A stretch of 64,000 bases of DNA from JALZEG01 sp035942255 (GCA_035942255.1 DASZDG010000056.1:5666-69665); one strand, 5' to 3'; positions 24,276-33,675 are shown, counted from the stretch's first letter. Translations and numbers: made by a program. Notes: a model not told the origin generated them from the sequence alone.

Positions 24276-26699
24276 TTACGCCGGCAGCCCGTCGGCAGCC
24301 GGGGCTGCAGGCGGGACCGGTTCGTACAACGTGTTCCGGCGCACGGGCGTACGCCCGATGGAGCGTATCAAGCGCTCCATCTCGGGAGGCGTCAGCTCCT
24401 GTCCGTGGGAGGCTCCGGCAGCGCGCGAGATGTTCTCGTTCATCAGCGTCCCACCGAGGTCGTTCGCGCCGGCGCGCAGCGCGAGGGCGGCCCCCTCGAT
24501 TCCCATCTTCACCCAGGACACCTGGATGTTGCGGATCCGGCCGTGCAGGGCGATCCGCGCGACCGCGTGCATCTTCAACGTCTCCGCGAACGTCGGCCCG
24601 CGCCGCGCCTTGCCCTTCAGGTAGATCGGAGCGGCCATGTGCACGAACGGGAGCGGGACGAACTCGAACAGGCCCTCGCTGCCGTCGGCCACGAGGTCGT
24701 CGTGGAGGTCGCGGAGGACCTGCAGGTGGCGCGCCCAGTGGCGCGGCGCCTCGACGGTGCCGAACATGATCGTCGCGTTCGACCGCAGCCCCACCGAATG
24801 AGCGACGCGGTGGACGTGGCACCAGCCCGCGGTGTCGATCTTGTCCGGGCAGATCAACGCGCGTATCTCGTCGTCGAGCACCTCGGCAGCCGTGCCCGGC
24901 AGCGTCTTCAACCCCCCGTCGCGCAGCCGCACGAGGAAGTCGCGCACGTCGACTCCCAGCGTTGCCGCGCCCTGTTGCACCTCGAGCGCGGTGAAGCCGT
25001 GGACGTGCATCCCCGGCACGGCCTCCCTCACCGCGCGCAGGTACGCGACGTAGTCGTCGCCGGTGAACGACCCGTGGATCCCGCCCTGCATGCAGACCTC
25101 GGTCGCGCCGCGGTCCCATGCCTCGCGCGCTCGCTCTGCGACCTCCTCCGGCGTCAGCAGGTACGGCGCGCCGCGCAGGTTCAGCGACGCGGGGCCCTTG
25201 GAGAACGCGCAAAAGCCGCACCGGTAGTAGCAGGTGTTCGTGTAGTTGATGTTCCGGTTCACGACGTACGTAACCGCGTCTCCGACCGTCGTCCGCCGCA
25301 GCTCGTCCGCCACCGCGTACAGCCGCTCGGCCTCTGCGCCATGAGCGGTAAACAGCAGCGCGACCTCGTGCTCCGCGAGCTCCTCGCCCGCGGCGGCGCG
25401 GTCGAGCGCGGAGGCGAGCGCCGGTCTGACGACCCGCCCGGGCACGCGCCACGCGCCGTCCGCCGCGGCCTCGACGGCCGCGATCTCCGCCGCGTCGGGC
25501 GGCTCGTCGCCGCCGGACACCCACGCCGTCGTCCGCCGGTAGCCGCAGGCGTCGGTGGCGTCGAGGACGCGGGGTGCGAGGACCGGGTCGACCCACTCGG
25601 CGAGGGCCGCGGGCTCGGCGCAGTAACGCGGGTAGGCGGCGAGGCGCTCGACGAGCCTGAAGCCGCGAGCCGCGGTCGTCTCCTCGAGCCGGGCGAGGTG
25701 CGGCCACGGCTTCTCGGGGTTCACGTGGTCCGGGGTCACCGGCGAGACGCCGCCCCAGTCGTTGACCCCCGCGTCGAGGTAGGCACCGTAGTCCTCGGTG
25801 AGGTTCGGCGGCGCCTGCACCGCGACCTCTTCCGGCAGCACCAGGCGCGCGAGCGCGACCGCCAGCAACATCTCGTCGAGAGACGGCTCGGGATGCAGCG
25901 CCATCGCCGTGTCCGCCTTGGCGCGGAAGCTCTGGACGATGACCTCCTGCACGTGGCCGTGGCGCTCGTGCGAATCCCTGATCGCGAGCAGCGCGTCCAC
26001 GCGCTCCTCGTACGTCTCGCCGATGCCGACGAGGATCCCCGTCGTGAACGGGACGCGCGCGCGGCCCCCGGCCTCGAGCGTCGCGAGCCGCACGGACGGC
26101 TTCTTGTCCGGCGCGCCGAAGTGCGCCATCCCGCGGCCGAGCAGCCTCTCGGACAAAGTCTCGAGCATCGTCCCCTGGCTCACGGTCACGGGGCGCAGGG
26201 CCAGCGCCTCCTCGTACGTCAGCGCGCCGGGGTTCGCATGCGGCAGGAGGCCGATCTCCTCCAGCACCGCGCGGCAGGCCTCGACCAGGTAGGAGATCGT
26301 CGAGTCGTGCCCGAGCGCGTCCAGCTCGGCGCGCGCCTCGCGCCACTTCCGCTCGGGCTTGTCGCCCAGCGTGAAGAGCGCCTCGGCGCACCCCGCGTCG
26401 CGACCGGCGCGTGCGATCGCGAGCACCTCCTCGATCGTCAGGTACGCGTTCTCCCCCGGGCGCGGTGGATGGGCGAACGTGCAGTAGCCGCACGAGTCGC
26501 GGCACAGCTTCGTCAACGGGATGAAGACCTTCTTCGAGAACGTGACGACCGGTCCGGTCGCGGCGTCGCGCTTAGCGGCCGCAGCCGCGATCACCGTCGG
26601 GGGGTCGTCGCGTGCGAGCGATGCGAGAGCCCGGACCTCGGAGTCGCCGAGGCGTCCGCCGCCGGACGCGCGCGCCGCCAGCTCGTCCAGTCGGCTCAT
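24276..26699 (-). CDS. fbiC: FO synthase (fused CofG-CofH)
   Basis: Makes the deazaflavin chromophore FO of coenzyme F420 from tyrosine and a flavin precursor. At 807 residues it is the fused bacterial form with two radical-SAM halves: the first cluster motif is CRDSCGYC (Cys66, 70, 73) and the second is CYYRCGFC near residue 490. Each half carries its conserved downstream motifs (e.g. GILVGIGETYEERV in the first, GGIHGSFTGDDYVAYL in the second). The later F420 genes start at 27.4 kb on the other strand. No CofC/FbiD gene is in the window. Confidence 0.96.
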   Translation of the reverse strand: MSRLDELAARASGGGRLGDSEVRALASLARDDPPTVIAAAAAKRDAATGPVVTFSKKVFIPLTKLCRDSCGYCTFAHPPRPGENAYLTIEEVLAIARAGRDAGCAEALFTLGDKPERKWREARAELDALGHDSTISYLVEACRAVLEEIGLLPHANPGALTYEEALALRPVTVSQGTMLETLSERLLGRGMAHFGAPDKKPSVRLATLEAGGRARVPFTTGILVGIGETYEERVDALLAIRDSHERHGHVQEVIVQSFRAKADTAMALHPEPSLDEMLLAVALARLVLPEEVAVQAPPNLTEDYGAYLDAGVNDWGGVSPVTPDHVNPEKPWPHLARLEETTAARGFRLVERLAAYPRYCAEPAALAEWVDPVLAPRVLDATDACGYRRTTAWVSGGDEPPDAAEIAAVEAAADGAWRVPGRVVRPALASALDRAAAGEELAEHEVALLFTAHGAEAERLYAVADELRRTTVGDAVTYVVNRNINYTNTCYYRCGFCAFSKGPASLNLRGAPYLLTPEEVAERAREAWDRGATEVCMQGGIHGSFTGDDYVAYLRAVREAVPGMHVHGFTALEVQQGAATLGVDVRDFLVRLRDGGLKTLPGTAAEVLDDEIRALICPDKIDTAGWCHVHRVAHSVGLRSNATIMFGTVEAPRHWARHLQVLRDLHDDLVADGSEGLFEFVPLPFVHMAAPIYLKGKARRGPTFAETLKMHAVARIALHGRIRNIQVSWVKMGIEGAALALRAGANDLGGTLMNENISRAAGASHGQELTPPEMERLIRSIGRTPVRRNTLYEPVPPAAPAADGLPA

Positions 26700-26772
26700 G
26701 GGGGCAGGCTACTGCGTTCCCCCCGGCTTTCGCGCCGGTGGTCTGCGCGTGCTCCGATGGCGGTGGCCGGCG

Positions 26773-27342
26773 TCAGTTCTCTGCTTGCAGCGCGCACGAG
26801 AAAGCTTCGGTCGCGGCAAGGTCTCCCGCAGACGGACGGCTCTCCCGAGGGAGGTCCACCCCCATCTTCGTGACCGCCTCGGCAACGTCGTTCGCTGCGA
26901 CGATGACGATCGCTCCCGATGGAGGCCTCGTCGGGTCGGTGGTCGTAGCCCACAGGCCGATGCCTTTGCCGCCGATGTCACCCGACAGGAACCACACCTC
27001 GTTCGACGCGAACACGGGCGCGCCGGGGCCGCCCGGGTATGCCTCCGATTGCGCGACGAAAGCGGGACCCAACCGGCGGCCGTTCAGCGCGGAGGCGATG
27101 TACTGATCCACGAACCGTGGGTGCGGCGAGGTGCAGTCGAGGAAGTCTTCCTGGTCGTCGGACTGAGCGGGAAGCCGTTCCGGCTTGGGCGTCGCTTTCT
27201 CGGGCGCGGACGAGGGTGCAGGAGCCTCACGGGAGGCGGTCTTCTCCGACGGCTCCTTCGGCAGTACGCAGATCCCCAGCGAGAGCAAGACACAAGTGCC
27301 GAAGACGACCTTGTGCCAAGTTTTCCAGCGCGATTCGGGCAA
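26773..27342 (-). CDS. Membrane-anchored hypothetical protein
   Basis: A 189-residue protein with one N-terminal hydrophobic segment (about 11-28), a Pro/Ser/Lys-rich linker (about 32-60) and a small extracytoplasmic domain that includes the motif NEVWFLSGDIGGKGIGLWAT. Not recognised. Two cysteines (about 70 and 183) could form a disulfide outside the cell. Confidence 0.6.
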   Translation of the reverse strand: MPESRWKTWHKVVFGTCVLLSLGICVLPKEPSEKTASREAPAPSSAPEKATPKPERLPAQSDDQEDFLDCTSPHPRFVDQYIASALNGRRLGPAFVAQSEAYPGGPGAPVFASNEVWFLSGDIGGKGIGLWATTTDPTRPPSGAIVIVAANDVAEAVTKMGVDLPRESRPSAGDLAATEAFSCALQAEN

Positions 27343-27412
27343 CGTCGACCTCCGCGTCCACCGCCTCCGGCCGGTGACGAACGTGCCGGAGGCTCCCAGC
27401 GGCGGACGTTAC

Positions 27413-27418
27413 TAGACT
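27413..27418 (+). promoter_or_regulatory. -10 box TAGACT for cofD, leaderless start
   Basis: TAGACT followed by eight bases and the GTG of cofD at 27427. The same hexamer precedes the glycosyltransferase gene at 55265. Confidence 0.45.
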
Positions 27419-27426
27419 GCGTCGCG

Positions 27427-28350
27427 GTGAACGTCACTGCGATAAGCGGAGGAGTCGGCGCGGCGAAGCTCCTCGTCGGCTTCGGGCGCGCCCTCGGAGG
27501 CCCCGGCCTCACCGCCGTCGTGAACACCGCCGACGACGAGGTGATCTACGGCGTGCACGTCTCGCCCGACGTCGACATCGTCACCTACTGGCTCGCCGGG
27601 ATCGCCGACACGCAGCGCGGATGGGGCATCGCCGGCGACACGTTCAACGTCGTCGAGGGCCTGCGCGAGCTCGGCGACGAGGCGTGGTTCAACCTCGGCG
27701 ACCGCGACTTCGCGACGTGCCTGCTGCGGACGCTGATGCTCTCGTCGGGAGCGACGCTCAGCGACGCCACCGCGCACGTAGCCCGCGCTCTCGGGCTGAT
27801 CCCGGCCGTGCTCCCGATGACCGACGACCGCGTGCGCACGCGCGTCGAGTGCGCGGACGGACGGACGCTCGCGTTCCAGGAGTACTTCGTGCGCGAGCGT
27901 TGCGCCCCCGAGGTGACCGGCGTGGCGTTCGAGGGGGCCGAGTCGGCGCGTCCGGCCCCCGGCGTGCTCGACGCGATCTCCGGAGCGGACGTCCTCGTGA
28001 TCTGCCCGTCGAACCCGCTCGTGTCGACGGCGCCGGTGCTGGCGGTGCCGGGCGTCCGCGACGCGGTCGCGGCCCACCCGTTCGTCGTCGCGATCTCGCC
28101 CATCGTCGGCGGCTCGGCGCTGAAGGGGCCGGCGGACAGGATGCTCGTCTCGACCGGCCACGACTCGAGCGCGGCCGCGGTGGCGCGCCTGTACGCGGAC
28201 CTCTGCGACCACTTCGTCGTCGACCAGCGCGACGCGGGCGAGGTCGAGGCCGTCGAGGCCCTCGGGATGTCCTGCACCGCGGTCGACACGGTCATGACCG
28301 ACGGGACGGCGTCGGAGAAGCTCGCACGCTACGTGCTGGGGCTCAGGTGA
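27427..28350 (+). CDS. fbiA: 2-phospho-L-lactate (or phosphoenolpyruvate) transferase CofD/FbiA
   Basis: Transfers the activated three-carbon phosphate unit onto FO to give (dehydro-)F420-0. The 307-residue product has the family opening ISGGVGAAKLL, the FO-binding VNTADDEVIYGVHVSPDVD and LGDRDFATCLLR, and the phosphate-binding SPIVGGSALKGPADRM. Its stop overlaps the next gene start (GTGA), so the three genes from here to 29626 form one operon. Confidence 0.95.
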   Translation: MNVTAISGGVGAAKLLVGFGRALGGPGLTAVVNTADDEVIYGVHVSPDVDIVTYWLAGIADTQRGWGIAGDTFNVVEGLRELGDEAWFNLGDRDFATCLLRTLMLSSGATLSDATAHVARALGLIPAVLPMTDDRVRTRVECADGRTLAFQEYFVRERCAPEVTGVAFEGAESARPAPGVLDAISGADVLVICPSNPLVSTAPVLAVPGVRDAVAAHPFVVAISPIVGGSALKGPADRMLVSTGHDSSAAAVARLYADLCDHFVVDQRDAGEVEAVEALGMSCTAVDTVMTDGTASEKLARYVLGLR

Positions 28351-29024
28351 CCGAGCTGCGGGTGCTGCCGGTCCCCGGGCTACCGGAGATCGCGCCCGGC
28401 GACGACCTCGCGTCGCTGATCGCGGGGGCCGTGGCGCTCGAGGACGGCGACGTCGTCGTCGTGACCCAGAAGGTGGTCTCGAAGGCCGAGGGGCGGATCG
28501 TTCCCGCGGAGGAGCGCGCCGCCGCGGTCGCCGTAGAGGCGAAGCGCGTGCTCCGGCGTTCGGGCGACATGGTTATCGCCGAGACCTCGCATGGGTTCGT
28601 GTGCGCGAACGCCGGGATCGACGCGTCGAACGTGCCCGGGGACGACGTCGTGCTCCTCCCCCTCGACCCGGACGCATCCGCGCGCCGGATCCGGTCGAGT
28701 CTCGCCGCGACCGCGCGGGTCGACGTCGCGGTGATCGTGAGCGACACGTTCGGCCGCGCGTGGCGGCTCGGGCAGACGGACGTCGCCATTGGCGTCGCCG
28801 GCATCGACCCGTTCGTGGACTACCGCGGCACGACCGACATGCAGGGCCGTGAGATGAGCGCGACGCGCATCTGCGTCGCGGACGAGATCGCGGGGGCCGC
28901 GGAGATCGTCATGGGCAAGAGCGACGGCGTGTGCGCCGCGATCGTCAGAGGCGCCCGCGTGGTGCGCGGGCGCGGCGCCGCCACGCAGATCGTGCGGCCC
29001 CCGTCCGAGGACCTGTTCCGGTGA
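28347..29024 (+). CDS. cofE: F420-0:gamma-glutamyl ligase CofE (FbiB N-terminal half)
   Basis: A 225-residue ligase that adds glutamates to F420-0 using GTP. Family motifs include DVVVVTQKVVSKAEGR, VIVSDTFGRAWRLGQTDVAI and GMGKSDG-like VMGKSDGVCAAIVRGA. In mycobacteria this activity is the N-terminal half of the fused FbiB; here the frame stops and the next gene starts in a four-base GTGA overlap. Confidence 0.94.
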   Translation: MTELRVLPVPGLPEIAPGDDLASLIAGAVALEDGDVVVVTQKVVSKAEGRIVPAEERAAAVAVEAKRVLRRSGDMVIAETSHGFVCANAGIDASNVPGDDVVLLPLDPDASARRIRSSLAATARVDVAVIVSDTFGRAWRLGQTDVAIGVAGIDPFVDYRGTTDMQGREMSATRICVADEIAGAAEIVMGKSDGVCAAIVRGARVVRGRGAATQIVRPPSEDLFR

Positions 29025-29626
29025 CGTTCGCCGAGGCCGTCGCGGCCCGGCGGAGCATCCGGTCGTTCGAAGACCGCCCCGTCCCGCGCGACTCGGTCCG
29101 GCGGGCGATCGCGCTGGCGGTCCAGGCTCCCGCGCCCCATCACTCGGCCCCCTGGCGCTTCTCGCTCGTGGAGGAGCGCGCCGACAAGGACGCGTTCTCG
29201 CGCGCGATGGGTGCGGCGTGGCGCGACGACCTCACCTCCGACGGCCTGCCGCCGGAGAAGGTCGACTCGATCCTGTCGCGGTCGCATGGGCTGCTGACGT
29301 CGACGCCGCTCCTCACCGTCTGCTCCGCCGACATGTCCCGCGCCCACAGCTACCCCGACGAGCGGAGGCGGCTCGCCGAGTGGAGCCTGTTCGCGCACGC
29401 CACCGGCGCCGCTCTGCAGGTGTACATGGTCGCTCTCGCCGAGGAGGGAATCGCGTCGTGCTGGATCTCGGCGCCCGTCTTCTGCCGCGACGTCGTGCGG
29501 GCTCACCTGGCGCTTCCGGAGGCCGTCGAGCCGCAGGCCCTCGTGCTCGTCGGGTACCCCGCGGCGGACTACGTTCCGAGGGAGCGGCCGCCCGCGGACG
29601 CCGACGACTACATCGTCACGTCCTGA
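29021..29626 (+). CDS. Nitroreductase-family protein (FbiB C-terminal half as a separate gene)
   Basis: A 201-residue FMN-dependent nitroreductase-fold protein: AVAARRSIRSFEDRPVP (FMN phosphate contacts), APAPHHSAPWRFSLV and GIASCWISAPVF. In FbiB the equivalent domain reduces dehydro-F420-0. Directly overlapping cofE by GTGA, so the same role is likely here, but as a separate subunit. Confidence 0.9.
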   Translation: MTFAEAVAARRSIRSFEDRPVPRDSVRRAIALAVQAPAPHHSAPWRFSLVEERADKDAFSRAMGAAWRDDLTSDGLPPEKVDSILSRSHGLLTSTPLLTVCSADMSRAHSYPDERRRLAEWSLFAHATGAALQVYMVALAEEGIASCWISAPVFCRDVVRAHLALPEAVEPQALVLVGYPAADYVPRERPPADADDYIVTS

Positions 29627-29641
29627 TAGCCTCCGTCAACT

Positions 29642-30289
29642 ATGGCAGACGAACCCACCAGCAAGAAGCTCCTCGAGAAGCAGCAGCGCCGTGCGGCCGA
29701 GGAAGAGCGCCGCCGGGAGCAGCAGAAAGCCGCGCGCAAGCGCAACCTCATCACGCTCCTGATCGCGGTCGTGATCATCGCGATCATCGCCACGCTCGTG
29801 ATCCGGGACCGCGAGAGCCAGAACGTCGCCGCCGCGGGCGTCGACCCGAAGGCCGCCGGCTGCACCGAGATCGAGGAGCACGAGGAGGAGGGGGCCGAGC
29901 ACGTCGACACTGAGCCCGTCTACCAGACGAACCCTCCGACGTCGGGCGACCATCTGCAGACGCCGGCGCAATCGGGCTTCTTCGACGAGCCGGTCCGCAC
30001 GGGCGCGCTCGTCCACAACATGGAGCACGGCCAGATCATCTTCTGGTACGACCCGGACGCCCCGCAGAAGACGCTCGACTTGATCGAGGCCGTCGTCGAG
30101 CAGGAGCCGGTGGCGACGATCGCCGTCCCGTGGGACGAGCTCGAGGGGTCGTACAACTTCGCCATGACGGCGTGGGGGGCCGCACAGCACTGCCGGGAGG
30201 TCTCGCAGGAGGTCGTCGACGCGTTCCGCGAGCGCTACCAGGGCCGGGGGCCGGAGCAGATCCCGGGCATCGAGACCTTCGAGGCCTGA
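29642..30289 (+). CDS. DUF3105-domain membrane-anchored protein
   Basis: A 215-residue protein with a highly charged cytoplasmic helix (1-35), one membrane helix (about 37-55) and an extracytoplasmic DUF3105 domain. The family pattern is clear: YQTNPPTSGDHLQTPAQSG, then ALVHNMEHGQIIFWYDP with conserved His and Glu, and AWGAAQHC. Function unknown; possibly metal-binding. TAGCCT lies nine bases before the ATG. Confidence 0.87.
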   Translation: MADEPTSKKLLEKQQRRAAEEERRREQQKAARKRNLITLLIAVVIIAIIATLVIRDRESQNVAAAGVDPKAAGCTEIEEHEEEGAEHVDTEPVYQTNPPTSGDHLQTPAQSGFFDEPVRTGALVHNMEHGQIIFWYDPDAPQKTLDLIEAVVEQEPVATIAVPWDELEGSYNFAMTAWGAAQHCREVSQEVVDAFRERYQGRGPEQIPGIETFEA

Positions 30290-30360
30290 TCCCTCAGCAA
30301 CACGCCCGATCGGCGGCCTGTGGCGCCGCGATCACCGGGAGGTCGCGGGAGCCCGCCCCA

Positions 30361-30366
30361 TATACT
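30361..30366 (+). promoter_or_regulatory. -10 box TATACT upstream of divIVA-like gene
   Basis: TATACT lies 42 bases before the ATG at 30408, with a GGGGG-type ribosome-binding site near 30394. The -35 region is not convincing. Confidence 0.4.
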
Positions 30367-30407
30367 GAAAACCGACGCTTTCACCAACGCAGCGGGGGTA
30401 GCGGTTC

Positions 30408-31370
30408 ATGACGATCACGCCTGACGACTTGATAAGCAAGACCTTCAACATGACCCTGCGCCGGGGTTATGACAAAGAGGAGGTCGACGCTTTCCTGATC
30501 GAGCTGGCGGAGGACTACCGCACCGCTCTCGCCCGCGCGGGCGCCGGTGGAGGGGGCCGGGCCGCCGGGGGTGGCGACCCGTTCGCCGCGATGGGCGAGG
30601 AGGTCACCGCCGTCCTCCGCACGGCCAAGGAGTCGGCCGAGGCCCTCCGGAAGAAGACCGAGGAAGAGGCCGAGGGCATCCGCCGCCGCGCCGCCGACAA
30701 GGCGATCGAGGTCCGCAAGCAGGCCCAGGACCAGGCGACGTCGCTCGTCGAGAACGCGAAGAAGAAGGCCGAGCAGCTGACGCAGGACGCCGACCGCTAC
30801 TCGACGGAGACGCGGACGAAGGCGGACCGCGACGCCAACGAGGCGCGCAGCCAGGCCGAGCGGTACGCGCAGGAGCTGCGGAACAAGGCCGACCGCGAGG
30901 CCGCGCAGGTCCGGAGCGACGCCGACCGGTACGCGCAGGAGATGCGCAGCCAGGCCGATCGCGAGTACCAGGAGATCAAGATCAAGGCCGAGAGGGAGCA
31001 GCGCGCGATCCTCGAGGACGCCACGAAGCGGCACGAGGCCCTGCTCGCGCACGAGCGAGAGCTGCGCGACCGCATCGCGGGCGTGGAGCGTGCGCTTCAG
31101 GCGGTCCAGAGCGAGCTGGGCGCGGCCGCGCCGGCGGCTGCCACGGGTTCCTCGTCGGGGACGAAGAGCGGCCGGAAGCCGACGAAGGCCGCGGCCCCCG
31201 AGGACAAGGACGCGGCACCCGTGCAGCAGGCGATGGAGCCCGAGCCCGCGGAGGCGGCGCCTGCCGCGGCCGCGTCGTCCGACGCGCCGGGGGCCGAGCT
31301 CGAGAACGAGGGCCCGTGGCTCCTCGACATGGTCACCGACGACGCCGCCGACAAAGAGCCCTCTAAGTAG
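30408..31370 (+). CDS. DivIVA-domain coiled-coil protein
   Basis: A 320-residue protein. The N-terminal DivIVA domain (ITPDDLISKTFNMTLRRGYD, KEEVDAFLIEL, residues 1-50) binds curved membrane. A long coiled coil follows (about 80-245) with short tandem repeats of the type DRYAQELRNKADREA / DRYAQEMRSQADREY, and an Ala/Pro/Glu-rich tail. In actinobacteria such proteins (Wag31-like) organise polar growth or division. Upstream of a glycan locus, it may help place wall synthesis. Confidence 0.88.
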   Translation: MTITPDDLISKTFNMTLRRGYDKEEVDAFLIELAEDYRTALARAGAGGGGRAAGGGDPFAAMGEEVTAVLRTAKESAEALRKKTEEEAEGIRRRAADKAIEVRKQAQDQATSLVENAKKKAEQLTQDADRYSTETRTKADRDANEARSQAERYAQELRNKADREAAQVRSDADRYAQEMRSQADREYQEIKIKAEREQRAILEDATKRHEALLAHERELRDRIAGVERALQAVQSELGAAAPAAATGSSSGTKSGRKPTKAAAPEDKDAAPVQQAMEPEPAEAAPAAAASSDAPGAELENEGPWLLDMVTDDAADKEPSK

Positions 31371-31387
31371 CTCCGGCTCCTTCCCAC

Positions 31388-33583
31388 ATGGACACGCCCT
31401 CGTCTCCCGACGCGCTGACACAAGCGTGGCGCGCCCTGGTCGAATCGATCAAGAGCGGCGACAGCGCTCTAGGTGAGCGCCTGTTCCTGCTCGGTGCCGG
31501 CCCCGTGCCCGTGACGGGTGCGGCCGGCGGAGCACTCACGCTGACGAGCGACGGCGGCGTCGTGCTCGTCGTCGGCCTCGCCGAGGCGCCGGCCTCAGCC
31601 GCGGCCGAGATCGCCCGCCAGCTCGACGGGATCGAGCGCCTGGCGGGGACGAAGCTCCGGGAGGCCGGGGTCGACCCCGCCTCCGGCGGAGGCCTGACGC
31701 AGCGACACGCCGCGTTCTTCGGCCTGTCCGACCCCGTGGCCGAGCTCAACACCTCCCAGCGATGCATCGTCGTGCTGCCCGAGGGGGCGGACGACACTGC
31801 GACTGAGGCCCTGCGGACGGAGCTCGGCGACCGCCTTGCCGGCGTCTTCGCCGCGGGGGCCGCCGGCGTCACGGCGCTGGGCGGAGCCGTCGCCGAGGCG
31901 CCCGAGGCGGAGATAGTCCTCGAGCCGGAGGCCGAGGAGCCCGGGGCTGAGCCGGAGCCGGAAGCCATGCAGCCGGAGGCCGAGGCCGAACCAGAGGTCG
32001 AAGCCGAGCCGGAAATCGAGGCCCCCGAGGCGGAGCCCGACGTCGAAGTCGAGGCCGAGGCCGAGGCCCCCGAAGCCGAGGCCGAAGCAGAGGCGGAGGC
32101 CCCCGAAGCCGAGCCCGAGCCCGAAGAAGACGTCACCGACGCCGGCGCCGAGGGTCCCGCCGCGATCGAGGCGGCGCTCGACGGCGCCCCCGCTCCGGAG
32201 ACCGACGAGGCCACGGCGGAGGATGACACCGCCGCGACGGTCATCGTCGAGACGGCGACCGGGCAGCCGGTGGAGGTCTTCGACGCGTACCTCTCCGACG
32301 AGTCCGCGACCGTCATCACCGAGGAGTCGGACCACGTCGAGAGGACGGGCGTCGCCGCGTGGCCGATCGGGAACTGGATCGGGCTCTCCATGGTCGTGCT
32401 CGGGATCGTCCTCGCCGTCATCGGCGTGATGAGCCTGCGCGACTCGGACACCGCCGAGGACACCGAGCCCGCCGGTGAGGTCAACCCGCTCATCAGGACC
32501 GTCGCAACCAACGTGCCCCCCGACGCGACGCACGGGCGGTGGATCGGGCAGCAGCGCGCGGTCACGCTGAGCGACGGCACGCTCGTGTTCGTCTACCCGA
32601 CCGAGGACGCGCTGAACGTGGTGAAGGACGAGACGAACGGCGGGGAGTCGTGGGGGGAGCCGTTCTCGTTCACTGAGGTGCAGCCGGTCTCGCTGTCGGT
32701 CGACGTCGACTCGAAGGACCGACTCCACATCGCCTACAGCGACGGCGCATCCGTCAACTACGTGCGGTTGAAGAACAAGCCCACCGCGTGGAAGCCCAGC
32801 CGCGTGATCCGGCTCGACGACGGGACGACGAGCCTGAACGTCGACGTCGCGTGGGACGAGCAGAACCAGACGGCACACGTCGTGTGGGTGCAGCAGAGCG
32901 ACGAGGGCGAGGCCCCCGCGTGGGCGGCGCTGACGAACGAGGACGGGATCCACCGGTCCGCAGAGGGGATCCTGGCGGACCCGGGGATGGACGTGCCCGT
33001 GCTCGCGAACGTCGCAGCCGACGGACGCTCGTCGCTGCTCGTCACGTTCCGGCGCGGCGACCAGACGACCGGATGGACCACGCGCTACTCCGAGGGACGC
33101 GCTGAGGACGGCACGTGGCCGTTCCACGAGGAGGAGGTCGTGCCGCTCGATGCTTTCGTGGGAGCGGCCGACGTGGTCTACGACCGGCAGAAGACCGCTC
33201 ACCTCGTGCTGCGCGACAGCACGAACTTCGCGCTGACGTACTTCACCAAGAGGCAGAACGAAGGATGGACACAGCCCGAGGTCGCGCACGAGGGGACCGA
33301 GGTGACCGCGGTCGAGTTCCCCGCCCTGTCGACGAACGCCGGCGACGGGTACGTCTACCTGTTCTTCCAGACCGACGAGTTCTGGCCCGCCGGCGAGGTC
33401 GCGTACGTCGTGAGGACCGAGGAGGGTTGGTCGGAGCCGTTCGACATCGTCAGTGACGCCGACGCTCCCGAGGGGGCCCAGTACCCGGTGGCGCCCGACC
33501 GCGTGGACGAGCAGGCGCTGGTGTTCTGGACCAAGACCGCCGAGACCTACGAGGTAGACACCACGCCGGTCCAGGCGCCCTGA
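31388..33583 (+). CDS. Single-pass membrane protein with acidic linker and extracytoplasmic beta-propeller-like domain
   Basis: A 731-residue protein. Residues 1-165 are a soluble Ala-rich domain; about 175-245 is an extreme Ala/Glu/Pro repeat (EAEAEPE-type units); one membrane helix lies near 328-350 (GNWIGLSMVVLGIVLAVIGV); and about 380-731 is a beta-rich outer domain with recurring strand pairs ending in Trp (e.g. GESWGEPFSF, EGWTQPEV, EGWSEPFDI), like sialidase/BNR-type propeller blades. No catalytic motif is recognised. It could be a sensor or anchor. It lies 17 bases after the DivIVA-like gene, so probably the same operon. Confidence 0.75.
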   Translation: MDTPSSPDALTQAWRALVESIKSGDSALGERLFLLGAGPVPVTGAAGGALTLTSDGGVVLVVGLAEAPASAAAEIARQLDGIERLAGTKLREAGVDPASGGGLTQRHAAFFGLSDPVAELNTSQRCIVVLPEGADDTATEALRTELGDRLAGVFAAGAAGVTALGGAVAEAPEAEIVLEPEAEEPGAEPEPEAMQPEAEAEPEVEAEPEIEAPEAEPDVEVEAEAEAPEAEAEAEAEAPEAEPEPEEDVTDAGAEGPAAIEAALDGAPAPETDEATAEDDTAATVIVETATGQPVEVFDAYLSDESATVITEESDHVERTGVAAWPIGNWIGLSMVVLGIVLAVIGVMSLRDSDTAEDTEPAGEVNPLIRTVATNVPPDATHGRWIGQQRAVTLSDGTLVFVYPTEDALNVVKDETNGGESWGEPFSFTEVQPVSLSVDVDSKDRLHIAYSDGASVNYVRLKNKPTAWKPSRVIRLDDGTTSLNVDVAWDEQNQTAHVVWVQQSDEGEAPAWAALTNEDGIHRSAEGILADPGMDVPVLANVAADGRSSLLVTFRRGDQTTGWTTRYSEGRAEDGTWPFHEEEVVPLDAFVGAADVVYDRQKTAHLVLRDSTNFALTYFTKRQNEGWTQPEVAHEGTEVTAVEFPALSTNAGDGYVYLFFQTDEFWPAGEVAYVVRTEEGWSEPFDIVSDADAPEGAQYPVAPDRVDEQALVFWTKTAETYEVDTTPVQAP

Positions 33584-33658
33584 TGTTCTAACGGGGCCGC
33601 AAGCGGCCCCGTCCTATGCGGATTCCTCGCCTCTTGGCTTCGTCGCCTCCGGCGACGG
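33584..33658 (+). repeat. Dispersed double-hairpin repeat, copy D
   Basis: First stem CGGGGCCGC / GCGGCCCCG with AA loop, second stem CGTCGCC / GGCGACG with TCC loop. It starts at the base after the stop of the membrane-protein gene, between convergent genes. Compensatory changes relative to copies A-C keep both stems paired. Confidence 0.82.
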
Positions 33659-33675
33659 TGGGGTTCAGGCGCCGA

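Noticed and set aside
31905..32130. Repeat array in DNA at the Ala/Glu/Pro region
   Set aside because: It is in-frame low-complexity coding sequence, not an independent repeat element.
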